Positions 14,432 through 16,350 of a stretch of 16,350 bases of DNA are shown one piece after another. The notes under the pieces are model-generated. The model was not told where the DNA came from. It saw only the letters and a list, made by a program, of their open reading frames with translations, and did no database searches. This stretch comes from an uncultured Prevotellaceae bacterium (GTDB lineage Bacteria; Bacteroidota; Bacteroidia; Bacteroidales; Bacteroidaceae). A program made the position numbers and the translations under genes. Where the stretch lies: the NCBI GenBank assembly GCA_946644025.1, contig CAMPCG010000028.1, forward strand, positions 1 through 16,350. Direction: 5' to 3'. Positions within the stretch are counted from its first letter, which is position 1, and the number at the start of each line of letters is the position of its first letter.

Positions 14432-14455
14432 GCTGACTTCTGGGGATTGGTCAGC
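14432..14455 (+). promoter_or_regulatory. Conserved 5'-UTR hairpin, copy 1
   Basis: GCTGAC (14432-14437) pairs with GTCAGC (14450-14455) around the 12-nt loop TTCTGGGGATTG. The hairpin ends 18 nt before the ATG at 14474. A second copy precedes the gene at 15503 at nearly the same distance; over 28 aligned bases (from AACCGCTGAC to the stem end) only four differ. Confidence 0.7.
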
Positions 14456-14473
14456 ACAAACTAATTCGTGAAT

Positions 14474-14956
14474 ATGAAAAGGTGTTTATTTTTTTTAGTA
14501 GCAATGATAATATCTATCACTGCTGATGCTCAGTTTTTAATTTATGAAAGTGTTCCTTACCCTCAACAGTCATATTCAGTTCCAAACATTTCATTCTCTG
14601 ACCCTGCCGAGGAAATAATGAGAATTGAAGCTGCTGAGGCAGCAGCAAGAGCAAGAGCTATGGAAATAGTGTCAAGTAACGTAATTACCGTTGACGGTTT
14701 AAATTATTTTAGCGAAACATATTTTCCTATAAAAGTAAAAAGAATAGTTAGGAGAAATGGTCAGTCGCAGGTTTTCTGTATGGGAATCAAAAAGAATGGG
14801 AAATGGATTTCATGTGAACAAGAAATAGCACCATTAGAATTAATGTACAAAAATGCCACAAAAGAAGATGATAAAAACACAATCTTGGAACTTATGGAAT
14901 ATGGTAACTATCTCCTTGTAATAAATACAGATACTGAAGTTTATCTTATTAAATAG
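14474..14956 (+). CDS. Small secreted protein of unknown function
   Basis: This protein has 160 residues, with a signal peptide about 1-20 (MKRCLFFLVAMI...ADAQ). An Ala/Glu/Arg-rich helix follows (EEIMRIEAAEAAARARAMEI). After it comes a beta-type domain with 'VDGLNYFSETYFPIKVKRIVRRNG' and 'FCMGIKKNGKWISCEQEIAPLELMY', containing two cysteines that could form a disulfide. I do not recognise the family. ATG 14474 is preferred over an in-frame GTG at 14468. It shares its first 14 coding bases with the next gene and is separated from it by 8 nt, so they form an operon behind the structured leader. Codons are AT-rich, unlike the genes to the left. Confidence 0.8.
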   Translation: MKRCLFFLVAMIISITADAQFLIYESVPYPQQSYSVPNISFSDPAEEIMRIEAAEAAARARAMEIVSSNVITVDGLNYFSETYFPIKVKRIVRRNGQSQVFCMGIKKNGKWISCEQEIAPLELMYKNATKEDDKNTILELMEYGNYLLVINTDTEVYLIK

Positions 14957-14964
14957 TAATGGTT

Positions 14965-15330
14965 ATGAAAAGGTGTTTGCTGTTTTGTTCATTATTTGTA
15001 TTATTCATTGGTTGCTTAAGTAAGGGCGAAGCAGAAAGTCAAGCTTCTGATGCTTACGAACAGGGACTTAAAGAGGGACAAAAAAAGGGCTTTGAGGAAG
15101 GCCAAGCCGAAGGTTACAAAAAGGGATACGACGAAGGATATGATGAGGGGTATGATGAAACTCAACAACCTGTTATTCAAGAAGAGCATGGTTATCGTGA
15201 AAGTACCCATCCTGTTACCTGCCCTAACTGTGGAGGTGATGGTTTTATCAATGGAATTTCAAGTAAAGACCCTTGCCCAACTTGCAGTATGTCAGGGGTA
15301 ATACAAGTAACTGAAAAAGAATACTATTAA
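14965..15330 (+). CDS. Small exported lipoprotein-like protein with GX3 repeats and a DnaJ-like cysteine pair
   Basis: This protein has 121 residues. A hydrophobic leader ends LFIGC17, a possible lipobox (Phe at -3 is unusual). Residues 31-65 contain eight glycines at exact four-residue intervals (34 to 62), the GX3 pattern of Yae1-type deca-GX3 helices, with Tyr/Phe/Gln and acidic or basic residues between. The C-terminal part has two Cys pairs: C86-P-N-C89-G-G-D-G, a full CxxCxGxG DnaJ-type motif, and C104-P-T-C107-S-M-S-G, which lacks the first glycine. Zinc binding by the four cysteines is likely. An in-frame ATG at 14959 would add MV; I chose 14965 for its match to the upstream gene's start. 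Function is unknown. Confidence 0.8.
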   Translation: MKRCLLFCSLFVLFIGCLSKGEAESQASDAYEQGLKEGQKKGFEEGQAEGYKKGYDEGYDEGYDETQQPVIQEEHGYRESTHPVTCPNCGGDGFINGISSKDPCPTCSMSGVIQVTEKEYY

Positions 15331-15461
15331 CATAGACGCTTTCCATAATCCTACCACACTTTTGGGAGCGTTGTATGGTAAATAAACTTATTATAGAACG
15401 AATTGTATTTTTAAAAGAGTGATTGAAACTTCAACAAGTCCTCCACTCAAAACAACAAACC

Positions 15462-15485
15462 GCTGACATCTGAGGATTGGTTGGC
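15462..15485 (+). promoter_or_regulatory. Conserved 5'-UTR hairpin, copy 2
   Basis: GCTGAC (15462-15467) pairs with GTTGGC (15480-15485) using two G-U wobbles, around the loop ATCTGAGGATTG. The two stem changes relative to copy 1 keep every base pair. It ends 17 nt before ATG 15503. In the 172-bp gap 15331-15502 I see no exact promoter; TATTTTTA at 15406-15413 is one base off the -7 consensus. Confidence 0.7.
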
Positions 15486-15502
15486 TACTTTACAAAACAA
15501 TT

Positions 15503-16180
15503 ATGAAAACAAAGAAATTATTGATTTTGCTATCATTACTTTTGTGTGCAATCTTTGTTTCGGCAAAGAAGAAGCCGGAAATATTTACAGTAATTCAAGG
15601 AGACCCATTAGTCATTTTACAGGAGAAGAAAACCGCAATTTTTGAAATTGATTATTCAAAAATGATGGTTACAAATGGGAAAGACCATGACTATGACCTT
15701 CCATTCCACGAATGGATGATTTCTCAAGATGAAGATGATGATGAATGGCTAAAGGATTGGAAAGAAAAGGATTCCACTGAGTGTAACAAGGCTTTTCGTG
15801 AATATTTCAACGAAGAAATAAAGAATGGAATAAAACTCACTAAATTAGGCAAAGATTATAAAGTAAGACTTCGTTTTAATGAAATTTATATAGGAGAACA
15901 CACAAAAGCGGGGAAAGCTATTTTGAGTGTCATAATTGCAGGAGGCGCTGGATTAAACTCCCACAGAGAAAGCGCAATTGCTTCAGGAGAATTAGAAATA
16001 CAAAATCTGAAAACGGGTGAAGTGGAATTGGTATTGGCTTTCGCAAATTTCAAAGGAGAAGAAAGCATTTCGCAAATAGGACGTATAAAAGGAATCTTTG
16101 AAAATCTAAGCGAAGAAATCAACGAATATCTGGAAGATTACCAAAAGCAACAAAAGAAGCTAAATAAGAAGAAAAAGTAA
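15503..16180 (+). CDS. Secreted protein of unknown function
   Basis: This protein has 225 residues, with a signal peptide about 1-21 (MKTKKLLILLSLLLCAIFVSA). A beta-type N-terminal part ('FTVIQGDPLVILQEKKTAIFEIDYS') is followed by a very acidic stretch (SQDEDDDEWLKDW, about residues 74-86). Next is a hydrophobic, glycine-rich region about 140-150 (SVIIAGGAGL), then 'ASGELEIQNLKTGEVELVLAFANFKGE', and a Lys-rich C-terminus. The last part recalls periplasmic or outer-membrane proteins of unknown function with a conserved 'G.l.i.d..tGev' strand, but I cannot assign a family. AT-rich codons match the two genes before it. It ends just before a strong terminator. Confidence 0.8.
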   Translation: MKTKKLLILLSLLLCAIFVSAKKKPEIFTVIQGDPLVILQEKKTAIFEIDYSKMMVTNGKDHDYDLPFHEWMISQDEDDDEWLKDWKEKDSTECNKAFREYFNEEIKNGIKLTKLGKDYKVRLRFNEIYIGEHTKAGKAILSVIIAGGAGLNSHRESAIASGELEIQNLKTGEVELVLAFANFKGEESISQIGRIKGIFENLSEEINEYLEDYQKQQKKLNKKKK

Positions 16181-16214
16181 AAAAACAGACTCTATACAAT
16201 TGTTCATTTACCGA

Positions 16215-16247
16215 CGGCCAAAGAAAAGCACCCGTTTTCTTTGGCCG
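16215..16247 (+). terminator. Hairpin terminator of the AT-rich cluster
   Basis: CGGCCAAAGAAAA (16215-16227) and TTTTCTTTGGCCG (16235-16247) are perfect 13-bp arms around a 7-nt loop, followed by TTACAGTTTTT. It begins 34 nt after the stop codon at 16180. Confidence 0.85.
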
Positions 16248-16271
16248 TTACAGTTTTTATTGCTAACTTTG
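16240..16271 (+). promoter_or_regulatory. Promoter of the AAA-ATPase gene
   Basis: TTTG (16240-16243), 20 bp, TAACTTTG (16264-16271) form a full consensus match. The -33 lies inside the 3' arm of the preceding terminator. Transcription would start near 16276, about 30 nt ahead of the ATG. Confidence 0.8.
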
Positions 16272-16306
16272 CAAGCACAAAACGGATTATAGAACCACGA
16301 AAGGCT

Positions 16307-16350
16307 ATGATGGAACGACGACGATACTATCCTGTAGGCATACAGACTTT
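16307..16350 (+). CDS. AAA-ATPase-like protein with PD-(D/E)XK domain, N-terminal fragment (runs off right edge)
   Basis: Only 14 codons are visible: MMERRRYYPVGIQTF (last codon incomplete). 'YPVGIQTF' matches the start of the large Bacteroidales AAA-ATPase-like/DUF1703 family, which usually continues 'xxIRE...YVDKT' into a Walker A. The start could be 16307 or the adjacent ATG at 16310. Family function is unclear (possible nuclease-linked ATPase). The call rests on one short motif and a consensus promoter. Confidence 0.65.
   Translation, partial: MMERRRYYPVGIQT

Overview
The window looks like a chromosomal segment from a GC-rich Bacteroidales bacterium, most likely of the Prevotella group. 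Four lines of sequence evidence support this. The promoters fit the Bacteroidetes pattern (TTTG, 20 bp, TAnnTTTG) with no clear Shine-Dalgarno sites. Several secreted proteins end in the short 'GlYi.dGrKv' tail seen on Bacteroidales exported proteins. The gene families (DUF5703, GH2, PGKTDD-linker lipoprotein, 'YPVGIQTF' AAA ATPase) are typical of the group. Roughly the first 13.3 kb is GC-rich with strong GC at third codon positions, whereas about 14.1-16.3 kb is AT-rich (high 30s % GC by eye).

Left part (1-6.8 kb), all on the minus strand: the 5' end of a DUF5703 glycosidase-like gene (partial, running off the left edge), then a four-gene operon read 6604->743. The operon encodes a small secreted tail-bearing protein, two paralogous secreted alpha/beta hydrolases (one soluble or tail-less, one a lipoprotein), and a large secreted beta-rich protein with a helical insertion. 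It has a recognisable promoter at 6704-6735 and a long hairpin terminator at 641-725. Together these are an extracellular or cell-surface hydrolase set of unknown substrate.

Middle (6.9-13.3 kb): a minus-strand pair made of an MsbA-type ABC exporter followed by a stand-alone TrpB2-type tryptophan synthase beta chain. Transcribed divergently is a GH2 beta-galactosidase-like exoenzyme. Both divergent promoters are visible in the 144-bp gap. The ABC exporter carries a 39-bp palindromic element inserted in frame in its nucleotide-binding domain. The GH2 gene carries several heptanucleotide-periodic repeat tracts inside its coding sequence.

Right part (13.3-16.35 kb): 1.1 kb of non-coding DNA with a three-copy 27-bp repeat, a strong hairpin terminator and a 4 x 22-bp tandem repeat. 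After that comes a consensus promoter and a structured leader of about 280 nt that shows four mutually exclusive pairing segments, like an attenuator. It precedes two small secreted protein genes. A third secreted protein gene follows, and its start codon is preceded at the same spacing by the same conserved hairpin that precedes the first gene. The AAA-ATPase gene starts at the right edge, with a promoter overlapping the preceding terminator. The leader and shared hairpin system in the AT-rich block is the strongest candidate for something undescribed here.
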